Positions 1 through 11,200 of a DNA stretch of 64,000 nt are shown here, piece after piece; within the stretch, counting starts at the first letter, position 1; each line of letters begins with the position of its first letter. Position numbers and translations under genes: made by a program. A model generated the notes under the pieces. That model was not told the origin of the DNA. It was given only the letters and a program-made list of their open reading frames with translations, and did no database searches. Source of the stretch: Pseudomonas putida (GTDB taxonomy: Bacteria; Pseudomonadota; Gammaproteobacteria; Pseudomonadales; Pseudomonadaceae); contig NZ_MNAH01000001.1 in the NCBI RefSeq assembly GCF_001976065.1, positions 471,066 through 535,065 of the forward strand, in the 5' to 3' direction.

Positions 1-4
1 AGGC

Positions 5-547
5 GTGGCACAGGACCGCAGGGCCGAGTTCAAAGCCCGCCCATGGTGCGAACGGGCCGTCGTCGTGGGCGCTTTGATCGGCAGCCTGTTTGCACAACAT
101 GCTCAGGCCAGCACGCTCGACGCCATCAATCACACTCACTGGGCAATCAACCATTTCAGTGTCGATGGCCGTTCGGGCATCGACATCATCGGGCCTTATC
201 AGGGGGGTGGGGGCGGTTGTTGCTATATCGCAGCAGCACGTTGGCAGCAGGGGATGACGGTGCGTGTGGGTTGGGAGACGGGGGTGGCTTATCCCGATGG
301 ATTTCCCGGTTTTACGGATGAGGTCAAGTACGAAGTCTGGGCGGCACAAATCAGAGCTCAAAAACGCCAACACAGCAAAGTCGTACCAGTCCCTGACTAC
401 ACCGGCCAAAAAGTCTGCGGCCTCACCGTGCACTTCCTGCCCTGCGAAGAACTGCAAGTCACTACCTCCTGCTACGCCTACGGCAGCCCCGAATACCCGA
501 TCAAGACCCCGTTGCATTTACCGGAGCCACAGTCATGTCCGAAGTGA
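5..547 (+). CDS. DUF3304-type secreted protein, copy 1
   Basis: The protein has a hydrophobic N-terminal stretch ending in AQHAQA-S, which looks like a signal peptide, so the mature part is probably periplasmic. The mature part holds INHTHWAINHFSVDG, a Gly-rich GGGGGCCY turn, and a C-terminal region with conserved cysteines (CGLTVHFLPCEE). I read this as the DUF3304 family, known from Pseudomonas and related bacteria; its function is unsettled. The GTG at position 5 is only the first start inside the window, and the true start may lie upstream. The gene overlaps the next one by 13 bases. A near-copy starts at 797. DUF3304 genes are sometimes found beside type VI effector genes, so an immunity role is possible but not shown here. 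Confidence 0.7.
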   Translation: MAQDRRAEFKARPWCERAVVVGALIGSLFAQHAQASTLDAINHTHWAINHFSVDGRSGIDIIGPYQGGGGGCCYIAAARWQQGMTVRVGWETGVAYPDGFPGFTDEVKYEVWAAQIRAQKRQHSKVVPVPDYTGQKVCGLTVHFLPCEELQVTTSCYAYGSPEYPIKTPLHLPEPQSCPK

Positions 548-810
548 AACACGCTCCTCTTTGGAACCCGCCAGCGTTTCCGGTCGAGGGCCGTTTGCAG
601 GCAGAGGCCGTGAAACGCCGCAGGCAACAGCGGGCTCGCGAGTCTCTGAACCACGAACCGAGCATACGCAACCCGAATGCCGGGCCTCCCGGCGCCGCGC
701 AACCTGTGGTGCTGGACGCCGAGCATCTGGCCCAGGCCATGCAAGACATCGATGCGCTATGGGACGCGTTTTATGCCCAGGCTGGCGAGGTGAAAAATGC
801 ATCGGCCTGA
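535..810 (+). CDS. Hypothetical 91-residue protein after DUF3304 copy 1
   Basis: This short, charged, Pro- and Arg-rich protein starts inside the end of the DUF3304 gene and ends by overlapping the start of the second DUF3304 copy. I do not recognise the family. It has no signal peptide or membrane segment. Its first six residues, MSEVKH, recur exactly after the second DUF3304 copy (position 1357), so the pair DUF3304 plus this gene was duplicated as a unit. The C-terminal half looks weakly helical (AEHLAQAMQDIDALWDAFYAQ). It may be the surviving N-terminus of a longer partner protein. Confidence 0.5.
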   Translation: MSEVKHAPLWNPPAFPVEGRLQAEAVKRRRQQRARESLNHEPSIRNPNAGPPGAAQPVVLDAEHLAQAMQDIDALWDAFYAQAGEVKNASA

Positions 811-1369
811 ACCTTTTTTTCTAGGCTTGACGCATGGCTGTAAACCCGAACCGAGACCCAGCCCATGGCGCGAAGGGGCCGTTGTCGTGGGCATTCTGGC
901 TGGCAGCCTGCTTGTACAAGATGCCCAGGCCAGCACTCTCCTAGCCATCAATCACACTCACTGGGCGATCAACCATTTCAGTGTCGATGGCCGTTCGGGC
1001 ATCGACATCATCGGGCCTTATCAGGGGGGCGGGGGCGGCTGTTGCTATATCGCACCACAGCGCTGGCGACTGGGGATGACGGTGCGTGTCGATTGGGAGA
1101 CGGGAGTGGCTTACGCGGATAACTTTCCAGGTTATGCCGACTGGCCGAAATACTTGGCATGGGAAAAACAGATCGACTCACAAAAACGCCAACACAGCAA
1201 AGTCATACCACTCCCTGACTACACCGGCCAAAAAGTCTGCGGCCTAACCGTGCACTTCCTGCCCTGCGAAGAGCTGCAAGTCACCACCTCCTGCTACGCC
1301 TACGGCAGCCCCGAATACCCGATCAAGACCCCGTTGCATTTACCGGTGCCACAGTCATGTCCGAAGTGA
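797..1369 (+). CDS. DUF3304-type secreted protein, copy 2
   Basis: This is a close paralogue of the protein at 5-547. The segment from INHTHWAINHF through GGGGGCCYIA and the C-terminal TGQKVCGLTVHFLPCEELQ region are nearly identical, also at DNA level. The middle (about residues 110-135) differs, as expected of diverging immunity-like or ligand-binding copies. A hydrophobic segment ending LVQDAQA-S is a likely signal peptide. The ATG at 797 overlaps the preceding stop, giving translational coupling, but its N-terminal extension is long for a signal peptide, so a later non-ATG start is possible. The gene is followed by the same MSEVKH start as copy 1, this time in a broken partner. Confidence 0.7.
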   Translation: MHRPEPFFLGLTHGCKPEPRPSPWREGAVVVGILAGSLLVQDAQASTLLAINHTHWAINHFSVDGRSGIDIIGPYQGGGGGCCYIAPQRWRLGMTVRVDWETGVAYADNFPGYADWPKYLAWEKQIDSQKRQHSKVIPLPDYTGQKVCGLTVHFLPCEELQVTTSCYAYGSPEYPIKTPLHLPVPQSCPK

Positions 1370-1824
1370 AGCACGCCGATGGGCGAAAGGGCTGCGCTGC
1401 AGCCAGTCAGGTGATTTTGATGAGCGAGGTGGGCCAGTCGCTCCTGATCGCCCTGATGAACACTCTGGCCTGGGGCAGGCCGGCACGCGCACCCAAGCGT
1501 TAGCCGACTCGCTGATAAGCTCGGCGTTGAAACTGATCACCCAGGCCCTGGACGCTACCTTCGGCCCGCTGCTGACCCTGCTCGGCAAAACGCACCTGGG
1601 GCCTGATCCGCCTGCTGGAACAAGCCCAGGTCACGCCATTGGGTGACGGCGACAGCCGTTTTTGCGTGGTGCTCAAGGCCCCTGATGGCATTGGCCTGAC
1701 CTGGTACCTACGCACCGAACTGGGCGCGGGGCCGTTGGCGTTGCTCAAGCTGCGCGGCTTTAAATTGCCGACGCAGATCTTCCTGGGGGAGGGTGGTGCG
1801 GCGGTGGTTCGGAAAGGGGGATAG
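1357..1824 (+). pseudogene. Broken partner gene after DUF3304 copy 2
   Basis: An ATG at 1357 repeats the MSEVKH start seen at 535, but the frame stops at 1503 after 48 codons. Meaningful coding then appears in shifted frames: a stretch reading TQALADSLISSALKLITQALDATFGPLLTLLGK around 1490-1595, then LIRLLEQAQVTPLGDGDSRF and onward to the stop at 1822-1824 in another frame. At least two frameshifts therefore separate pieces of what looks like one larger protein. I do not recognise the family. The alternating small and hydrophobic residues of the middle piece would suit a membrane-active effector domain, but this is speculation. Confidence 0.5.
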
Positions 1825-1860
1825 GCAGGTTTGCCTGTTCCATGTTGTATGGACGGGCCT

Positions 1861-1935
1861 AAAAGATCGCAGCCTGCGGCAGCTCCTACAGGGGGAATGC
1901 ATTCCAATGTGAGCTGCCGCAGGCTGCGATCTTTT
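1861..1935. repeat. REPIN (inverted pair of REP sequences)
   Basis: Two perfect 25 bp inverted arms, starting AAAAGATCGCAGCCTGCGGC at 1861 and mirrored at 1911-1935, enclose a 25 bp loop with CTCCTACAG. This is the GATCGCAGCCTGCGGCAGCT class of Pseudomonas extragenic palindromes. It lies between the broken gene above and the 3' end of ampC and may also act as a terminator. Confidence 0.85.
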
Positions 1936-1953
1936 GATTTTGACGTCTACTCC

Positions 1954-3266
<1,313 letters not shown>

Positions 3267-4160
3267 ATGATTCGACCCCACCTGCCGCTGAATGCGTTGC
3301 GCGCTTTCGAAGCGTCGGCGCGTCACTTGAGTTTCACTCGGGCGGCGATAGAACTGTGCGTCACCCAGGCGGCGGTCAGCCATCAGGTCAAAAGCCTCGA
3401 GTCTCAGCTGGCCGTCACCCTGTTCAAGCGCTTGCCTCGGGGATTGATGCTCACCCGCGAGGGCGAAAACCTGCTGCCGGTGCTGTGCGAATGTTTCGAC
3501 CGTATCGCCGACACCCTTGAACGCCTGCAGGGCGGGCATCAGCGTGAAGTGTTGACGGTGGGGGCAGTCGGCACCTTTGCGGTGGGTTGGTTGCTGCCGC
3601 GACTGACGGATTTCCAGGCGCGTTACCCCTATATCGATCTGCGTTTGTCGACCAACAATAACCGCGTGGACGTGGCGGCCGAAGGGCTGGACTACGCCAT
3701 TCGCTTTGGCGCGGGGGCATGGCACGGGATCGAGGCGTTGCGCCTGATCGATGCGCCGTTGTCGGTGCTCTGTGTACCGGAAATTGCCCGGCAGTTGCAC
3801 GCGCCCAGCGACCTTTTGCAGCAGACATTATTGCGCTCGTATCGCACGGATGAGTGGTCGCAGTGGTTCCAGGCAGCAGGGCTTTCGGCCCCGGTGGCGC
3901 CGCCGCGCAGCATCGTGTTCGACTCGTCGCTGGCGATGATGGAAGCGGCCCTTCAGGGCGTCGGCGTAGCACTGGCGCCGCTGATGATGTTCGCCCGGCA
4001 GCTGGCGGAACAGAAGATCCATCAGCCGTTTGCCATTGGCATTACCACCGGCAGTTACTGGCTGACCCGCTTGCAATCGCGCCCGGAAACTGCCGCGATG
4101 ACCGCGTTTCGCAGCTGGTTGGTCGACGCCGCGCAAAGCCAGGCCCTGCGAGACGTCTGA
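3267..4160 (+). CDS. ampR: LysR-family regulator AmpR
   Basis: This is a 297-residue LysR-type activator/repressor of ampC. The N-terminus RPHLPLNALRAFEASAR followed by LSFTRAAIELCVTQAAVSHQVK is the AmpR/GcvA winged helix-turn-helix, at about residues 5-65. The rest is the effector-binding domain, which in AmpR senses cell-wall muropeptides. It is divergently transcribed from ampC, which supports the assignment. The ATG at 3267 follows CTAGGGAG. Confidence 0.9.
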   Translation: MIRPHLPLNALRAFEASARHLSFTRAAIELCVTQAAVSHQVKSLESQLAVTLFKRLPRGLMLTREGENLLPVLCECFDRIADTLERLQGGHQREVLTVGAVGTFAVGWLLPRLTDFQARYPYIDLRLSTNNNRVDVAAEGLDYAIRFGAGAWHGIEALRLIDAPLSVLCVPEIARQLHAPSDLLQQTLLRSYRTDEWSQWFQAAGLSAPVAPPRSIVFDSSLAMMEAALQGVGVALAPLMMFARQLAEQKIHQPFAIGITTGSYWLTRLQSRPETAAMTAFRSWLVDAAQSQALRDV

Positions 4161-4181
4161 TGTCCGCCAAGAAGCCGGACA

Positions 4182-4907
4182 TCAGGCACGCCGCATTGGA
4201 AAATAGGGCAGCAAGCGTTCGGTTTCTTTTTTGACCACGGCGTAGCATTCGCAACTCAGCGCCTCCAGACGAGTCCTGTCGAGGACCTTGATGTGGCCCC
4301 GAGTATATTCGATGACCCCCAGGCGCTGCAGCTTGCCGGCGGCGTCGGTCACACCTTCACGGCGTACGCCGAGCATGTTGGCGATCAGTTCCTGGGTCAT
4401 GGTCAGCTCGTTGCCGGGCAGGCGATCGAGCGACAAGAGCAGCCAGCGACACAGCTGCTGGTCGATGGCGTGGTGGCGGTTGCACACCGCCGTCTGGGCC
4501 ATTTGCGTGATGAGGGCCTGGGTGTAGCGCAGCATCAGCAGCAACATTTCTTCGTGGCGGTTGAACTCGTCCTTGAGTTGCTGGCCGGGTAGCCGGTAGG
4601 CATGCCCGGCGCTTTGCACGACGGCGCGGCTGGGGGTGCTTTCGCCGCCCATGAAGACTGCGACGCCAATCAGGCCTTCGTTGCCGACCACGGAAATCTC
4701 GGCCGAGGCGCCGTTCTCCATCACATACAACAGCGACACGATGGAATCGGTGGGGAAGTACACGTGGCGCAGGGCGCCGCCGGATTCATAGAGCACTTGG
4801 CCAAGGGGCAACTCGACCAGCTCGAGGTGGGGCAGCAGGCGGTCCAGCGCTGGCGCCGGAAGCGCGGCCAGCAGGTAGTTCTGTTGTGGCTTGGGTACAG
4901 CGAACAT
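4182..4907 (-). CDS. Crp/Fnr-family transcriptional regulator
   Basis: This is a 241-residue regulator with an N-terminal cyclic-nucleotide-binding-like beta-barrel (about residues 15-140, with LELVELPLGQVLYESG and HVYFPTDSIVSLL). A C-terminal helix-turn-helix follows (TMTQELIANMLGVRREGVTDAAGKL). There is no N-terminal cysteine cluster of the FNR type, so it is not an iron-sulfur oxygen sensor. I start it at the ATG at 4907 (MFAVPKPQQNY), because the longer upstream frame has no family-like sequence and AAGGGTGG lies before this ATG. It ends 21 bases after ampR and is convergent with it. The effector is unknown. Confidence 0.85.
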   Translation of the reverse strand: MFAVPKPQQNYLLAALPAPALDRLLPHLELVELPLGQVLYESGGALRHVYFPTDSIVSLLYVMENGASAEISVVGNEGLIGVAVFMGGESTPSRAVVQSAGHAYRLPGQQLKDEFNRHEEMLLLMLRYTQALITQMAQTAVCNRHHAIDQQLCRWLLLSLDRLPGNELTMTQELIANMLGVRREGVTDAAGKLQRLGVIEYTRGHIKVLDRTRLEALSCECYAVVKKETERLLPYFPMRRA

Positions 4908-5054
4908 ATCAGCCACCCTTCGCGGGAAAATTCCCTGAGGGGACAGGTTACTCCAATGCGCACTATGCGGGGCAACGCACCGAAGTCGCCGCTGGCATCT
5001 GCGATGCTTGAGGGAGCGACGCTGCACCTGCAGCGCCGGACGTTGGAGACTGCC

Positions 5055-5234
5055 ATGAGCAAACACATTGATCCGAATCTTCGCCAGGGCCCCGGCAAGC
5101 CCACGGCGAAACAGTCACAAAGCACGCCGCCGCCCCTGCATCCCAAGCACGGGCAGGCGGCCAACCAACCGGTTCACAGCAAACTGAGCGATGCCGTGCA
5201 GCCGCACCACCAGGGCCCGAACACTAATGCCTGA
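5055..5234 (+). CDS. Small hydrophilic hypothetical protein (59 residues)
   Basis: The frame begins MSKHIDPNLRQGPGKP and is very rich in Pro, His, Gln and Lys, with no hydrophobic segment; it is probably disordered. TTGGAG sits seven bases before the ATG. It is divergent from the Crp/Fnr gene and convergent with the large glucan synthase gene. Composition and ribosome site favour a real small gene, but the family is not recognised. Confidence 0.5.
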   Translation: MSKHIDPNLRQGPGKPTAKQSQSTPPPLHPKHGQAANQPVHSKLSDAVQPHHQGPNTNA

Positions 5235-5261
5235 ACCCTGACCCACCCAGCGTGCTGTAAC

Positions 5262-8200
5262 TCAGCGCTCAAGATCGGCTTCGACGGTCTTGTCGTAGCC
5301 AGGCATTAGCGCCTGCTGCGCTTTTACCGGGCAGGTCACGAGCACCTGATGCTCCCTGCCATCATCCGACAATGGCAGTGCATCGTGACCCAGCAACTCG
5401 CCGTCCAGCATGATCACCTGCGTGGTGGTCGTGCCAGGGCGCACCTCGATATGGTAGGTCGTCGCCCCATGGCGATAGCGCAGCGTGTAGCCCGGCCAGC
5501 CCTGGGCCAGCAGCGGTTCGATGTGCAACGAAGTGCCGACCCGCTGCACGCCAAGCAATGACTCGACGATGAAGCGGTACATCCAGCCGGCCGACCCGGT
5601 GTACCAGGTCCAACCCCCACGTCCCGCATGGGGCGGCGTGCCATAGACGTCGGCCGCCATGACATAGGGCTCGACTTTGTAGGTCTCGAGCCGGTTGGCG
5701 ACTGCACCACCTGCCGGGTTGATCATGTCGAGCAAGCGCCAGGCCCTGGCGCTGTCCCCCAGCTCGGCGAACGCCATGCCGGCCCAGACCGCGGCGTGGG
5801 TGTACTGGCCACCATTTTCCCGCACGCCCGGCACATAGCCCTTGATATATCCAGGCTCGAGCACACCTGTGTCGAAGGGCGGATCGAGCAGCAGGACCGC
5901 GCCGGTGTCGGGGCGAACCAGGTGCTGCTCAACCGAGGCCATGGCCGTACGGCGCCGGGTTTGCGGGGCGGCACCCGAGAGTACCGACCAGCTTTGCGCG
6001 ATTGAGTCGATGCGGCATTCGTCATTGTTGGCCGAGCCCAGGACCTGGCCGTCGTCAAAGTACGCCCGCCGGTACCATGAGCCGTCCCAGGCATGTTCTT
6101 CCAGACTGGCCTGCAGCAGGGCGGCCTGCTGGGTACAGCGCTGTGCGAAAGCGTGGTCGCCATGCAATTGGGCGGTGAGGGCAAAGCGCTGCAAGACATC
6201 GAAGCTGAAGAACCCCAGCCACACGCTTTCCCCTTGGCCCAGATGGCCGACCCGGTTCATCCCGTCGTTCCAGTCGCCCGTGCCGATCAAGGGCAGGCCG
6301 TGGCTGCCGCGCTGCAGGCTGTGTTCGATGGCCCGTACACAATGCTGATAGAGGCTTTCTTCGAGGTGCGATTTGCCCGGCAGGTCGTAGTAAGACTCCT
6401 CCCCGGCATTGAGAGGCCGGCCTTCAAGATAGCCCGCGGGTTCGGCCAGCACACTGAGGTCGCCGGTGACGCTGACGTAGTGACTGGTCGCTAGCGCCAG
6501 CCACAGGTAATCGTCCGAACAGCCACTGCGTACACCGCGATCCAGCGGTGGGTGCCACCAGTGCTGCACGTCGCCTTCGGCATATTGATGGGCCGCACAC
6601 AGCAACAGGTGACCACGCACGCTGGCGGGATCGGCATGGATCATCGCCATGCTGTCCTGCAGTTGATCGCGAAAGCCGATCGCTCCGCCGGACTGGTAGT
6701 AGCCACTGCGGGCCTGGAAGCGACAGGCGATCACCTGGTACATCAGCCAGCCATTGACCATCACATCGATGCTCGGGTCGGGGGTCTGGACCTGGATCAC
6801 GTCCAGCTGCGAACGCCAATGCTCGCGCACCGCCTCAAGTTGCGCGGTTGCCGTCCCCAGGCCTCGGTATTGTTGAACCAGGCGCAGGGCGGATGCCGTG
6901 TCCCTGGCTGCGCCGAGGCGGAAGACCACGTCCTGCTCATCGCCGTTGTCGAGGTCCAGGGCCACCTGTATCGCCCCGCAAGGATCGAAGCCGCCACCGG
7001 TACGGCCCGACAGGCGTGCCTGCTGCAGTCCCGCCGGTGCCTTGAGGCTGCCGTTGCGGCCGATGAACTCGGTGCGATCGCCGCTAATGCTGGTGTCGGT
7101 CGAGTCGGTATCGAGGAACGCGACCCGTTCGCCAAACTCGATCGAATAGGCGTTCCTGGCGAAGAATGCGCCGCTGGTGGGATCGGCTTCCGTCACCACA
7201 TGCATCGCCGATTTGCTGCGCAAGTCGCCCAGCACCCACTCGACATAGCAGGTCGTCGACAGGCGCCTTGGGCGGCCTGAGCGATTGCGAATCTGCAAGT
7301 GCGAGAATTTGATCGAAGCATCCAGCGCCACATACACCCACAACTCGGTGTGGATACCGTCTTGGTCGTGCTCGAAGACGCTGTAGCCGAAGCCGTGCCG
7401 GGTACGGTACGCGCCCGTGCCGGGACAAGGCTGTGGCGTCACCGACCAGACATGCCCGGTGTCTTCATCGCGCACATAGATCGCCTCGCCGCTGGCATCG
7501 GTGATCGGGTCGTTGTGCCACGGGCTCAGGCGAAATTCGTGGGCGTTTTCCATCCAGGTGTAGGCGCCACCGCTTTCGGAAATCACCGAGCCGAAGTGCG
7601 GGTTGGCCAACACGTTGGCCCATGGCGCCGGTGTCGGCTGGCCAGGCTGCAAGGTCATGACGTATTCGCTGCCATCGGCACTGAAGCCGCCATAGGCGTT
7701 GCCCAGCAGCAAGCCGTCGAGGGCGGGCAGGGCCGTGGCCGCCGTTGCCTTGGCCTGGCGCTTGAGGGTGGGGACCAGCGCCGGGGCCACCGGGCTGGCG
7801 TGACGGCGCTGCAGCTGTTCGGCCATGCTGCCTTTGCTTTCGCTGAGCACCAGGCGCGCCACTGACAGGATCAGCGTGCGGTCCTCGTTCGACAACTGCT
7901 GTGCCGGACGCACGAATATGCCCCCGGGATGGTCGATCAGCGCGGCTTCGCTGCCGGACGTTACCACCCCCATGATCAGGTCCTGGAGTTGCTGGCGATA
8001 ACCGGCCTGGTCTTCGTTCCAGATCACCAGGTCGACCATCAGGCCCTTTTGTCGCCAGTAGGCATGGGCCTTGACCATCTGCTGCACCAGCTCGATGTTC
8101 TCCACGGTGGCGATCTGCAGCAGGACGATGGGCAGGTCGCCGGAGATCGCCTGGCCCCAGAGGCTCGATTGATTGCGCCGGTTGGCCATCAACACGCTGT

Positions 8201-11200
8201 TTTCGGCGCGCAATGCGGCGTTGGCGTAGAGGATCGACGCGGCCATATGTTCAAACAGGCGGGCATCTTCCGGCGTGACATTGAGTTGGCGCAGCAACAC
8301 TTGGCTGTGGGTCCAGGCCAGGTCGAAGACGCGATCGGCGAGGTGGCGGTCGCGGTATTTGTTGATCAGGTACAGGCAACCTTCACGGCTGTCGGCGACG
8401 CCGGTCACCAGGTCGATGGTCGCCGTTTGCCCGGGCTCCAGGGCAATGCGGCAGCGGATCGCGACGATCGGGTCCAGCACCGAGCCGGCAGTGCCGGACA
8501 GCTGCTGGACATGGCCATCGAGCGCCGCCGGTGCTGCAACGTCGCGTCCCCGGCCGATGAAGCGCGCGCGATCGGTCTCGTAGGAAATCGCGTCGATGTC
8601 CGCGCCATGGGCGGCCAGCAGATGACACATCCAGGGCACGGCTTCCTCAGTGGAACGGCGCCTGCGGGTGCAGACGATGGCCTGCAACGCCGGCAACAGT
8701 TCGGTCTGCACGAACAGGTTGCTGAAAGCCGGGTGCATGGCATCACTGATGGCCGGTGCCAGGACCACCTCGGCGTAGGTGGTGATCTCCACGCTGCGCC
8801 GTACGCGGCCGCGGTTGGTGATGTGCAGCCGGCGCAGTTCGATATCGTCTTCGGGGGACACGACGATCTCGGTGTGCGTATCGAAGTCGAGCTCGCGAAC
8901 CCGAAACTCGGCCCGCGCATCGCTGAAAATCGCCTCGTGGCTTTCTGGCCGGTGCCGGGTCGGTTGGTGCGCCGAGGACCAGAACACGCCGCTGCTGACA
9001 TCGCGCAGGTAGCAGAACATGCCCCAGTTGTCGCGGGTCGCGTCTTCATGCCAGCGGGTCACGGCGATGTCGTTGCAACGGCTATAACCGCCGCCAGCAC
9101 TGCTGAGCATGACGTGGTAACGGCCGTTGGACAGCAGCTGGACGGCGGGGCGTTTGCGCCCGGGATCGGCGAATACGCGAAGGCTGGTTTCCTGTGCCTG
9201 TCCGTCTTGCGCAGTGGTAAGCGCCTGGGCCGCATGCAGGTAGGGCGCGGCGGTTTTCGGTACGCGTTCCTGCAGCAACAGGAGGGTCGCCTGGAAGGCC
9301 GGGATCGACTCGAAACGTCGCTGCATGGGCCGGTCCAGCAGCAGGCTGGTCAAGGCCAGCAGGCTCATGCCTTGATGGTGCGCCATGAACGACCGCACGA
9401 CCGCATAGCGCTGGCCGCGAGGCAGACGCGCCTCGGTGTAGTCGACTGCTTCGTACATGCCATAACGACCGGCCGAGCCCTGGGCCGCCAGGCGTTGCAG
9501 GTTGCGACAGGCCGCTTGCGGCTCGACCAGCAGCGCCAGGGCGCTGGCGTACGGCGCAATCACGGTGTCCTCGGCCAGCCCGCGCTTGAGACCGAGGCCA
9601 GGTACACCGAACGCCCGATACTGATAATTGGAATGGGCGTCCAGGGTGTTGTAGCCCGACTCGGACACACCCCAGGGGATGCCCAACTGGTGACCATGTT
9701 CGATCTGCAAGGCGACGGCCGCGCGGCAGGTCTGCTCCAGCAGCGTGCCTTCATAGCTGGGCATGACCAGGTTGGGCATCAGGTACTCGAACATCGAGCC
9801 GGACCAGGACAGCAGCACCGGCACCCCGCGATTGTTGCTGAGCAGGCGCCCGAGGGTGAACCAGGCCTGTTGCGGCAGCTGACCCTGGGCGATGACCACG
9901 AAATTGGTCAGGCGCACCTCGGAAGCGAGCAGGTCGTAATAGCCGTTGTCCAGCCGGCGTTCGTCGGCGTTGTAGCCGATGGAGAACAGGTCGCGCTGGG
10001 CATCGTAGAGGAAGGTGAAATCCATGCTCGCCAGTGCTGCGGACAGTTCGGCCAGGTGCTCGATCTGGCTGATGCGTGCCCGGGCCAGATGTTGGACCGC
10101 CTGCACTTGCGCCTGATCGGCGGGCAGCCACAGCGTGGTATCGAGCTCGGCCATTTGCCGCAAGGTGAATGCGGGTGTCGGTGTCGGCGGCAACTCGAAG
10201 CACAGTTGTTCTGCCCGCAGGTCTGCACACTGCGCCTGCAATGCCTGCAGCCAGTAGTGAGCTTCCTCGGCAGACCCGGCCGTGCCGTCGATTGCCAGGG
10301 CCTGCACCTGATCGAGCAGCGGCAGGAGATTGTACGGGGTACCGTGGACAATGGCCGATTCGACCTTCTCGCGCAGTTCAAGCACGGCTTGGTCATCGAG
10401 GCCCGCGCCCTGTAGCGCTTGCTGCAGCACATCGAGGGTGTCGCCCAGCCCGACAAGACCGCGTCGGTCGAACAGTGGGGTATCGATCAACCCCAGAAGC
10501 CCCGGCCGCAGGGTGAGCAACAGGCCCGCCAGGTTGCCGCTGTCCACGGTGGACACATACCGCGGCGCCAGCGGCAGCAGTGTCTGGGTGTCGTACCAGT
10601 TGTAGAAGTGACCCTGGTGTCGCTCGAGGCTGGCCATGCTATCAAGCATGGCCGTGATGCGTTCAAGCAGGCGCGCGGTGCTCAAGTAACCGAAATCGTG
10701 GGCCGCCAGGTGAGAGAGCAAGGCCATGCCCATGTTGGTCGGAGAGGTCCTGTGGGCAATGGTCGGCTTGGGTATTTCCTGGACGTTGTCCGGCGGCAAC
10801 CAGTTGTCCTCAGGGCCCACATAGCGATCGAAAAACGCCCAGGTCTGGCGTGACAGCCTGCGCAGAAAGCGCAGGTCCTGGGCTGACGGACTGAACCCGC
10901 TCGGTGTCGTCGGCAGACTGATCCACCAGGCAATCGCCGGGCTTGCCAGCCACACCAGCAGCAAGGGTGCCGCCAGGGCAAGTACGTGGAGAGAGGGGAG
11001 TAGGGCAGCACATAGAAGCAGGGCCAGCGCAGGCGCAATCCACAGGCTTTTATACATGCCGGCCAGATCGTTGCCACTGGAGCGCTCCACCTCACGGGAA
11101 GGTTGCCATTGCAGCAGGTGGCGCTTGCTGATCAGCATGCGCCACAGTGAGCGAGCAATCGCATCGACGCTCAACAACGCATCGGAGGGCAACCAGACAA

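Noticed and set aside
7929..10415. 828-residue open frame on the plus strand
   Set aside because: It lies antisense to the glucan synthase gene; its sequence is Gln-, Arg- and Gly-rich with no family motif, as is usual for high-GC shadows.
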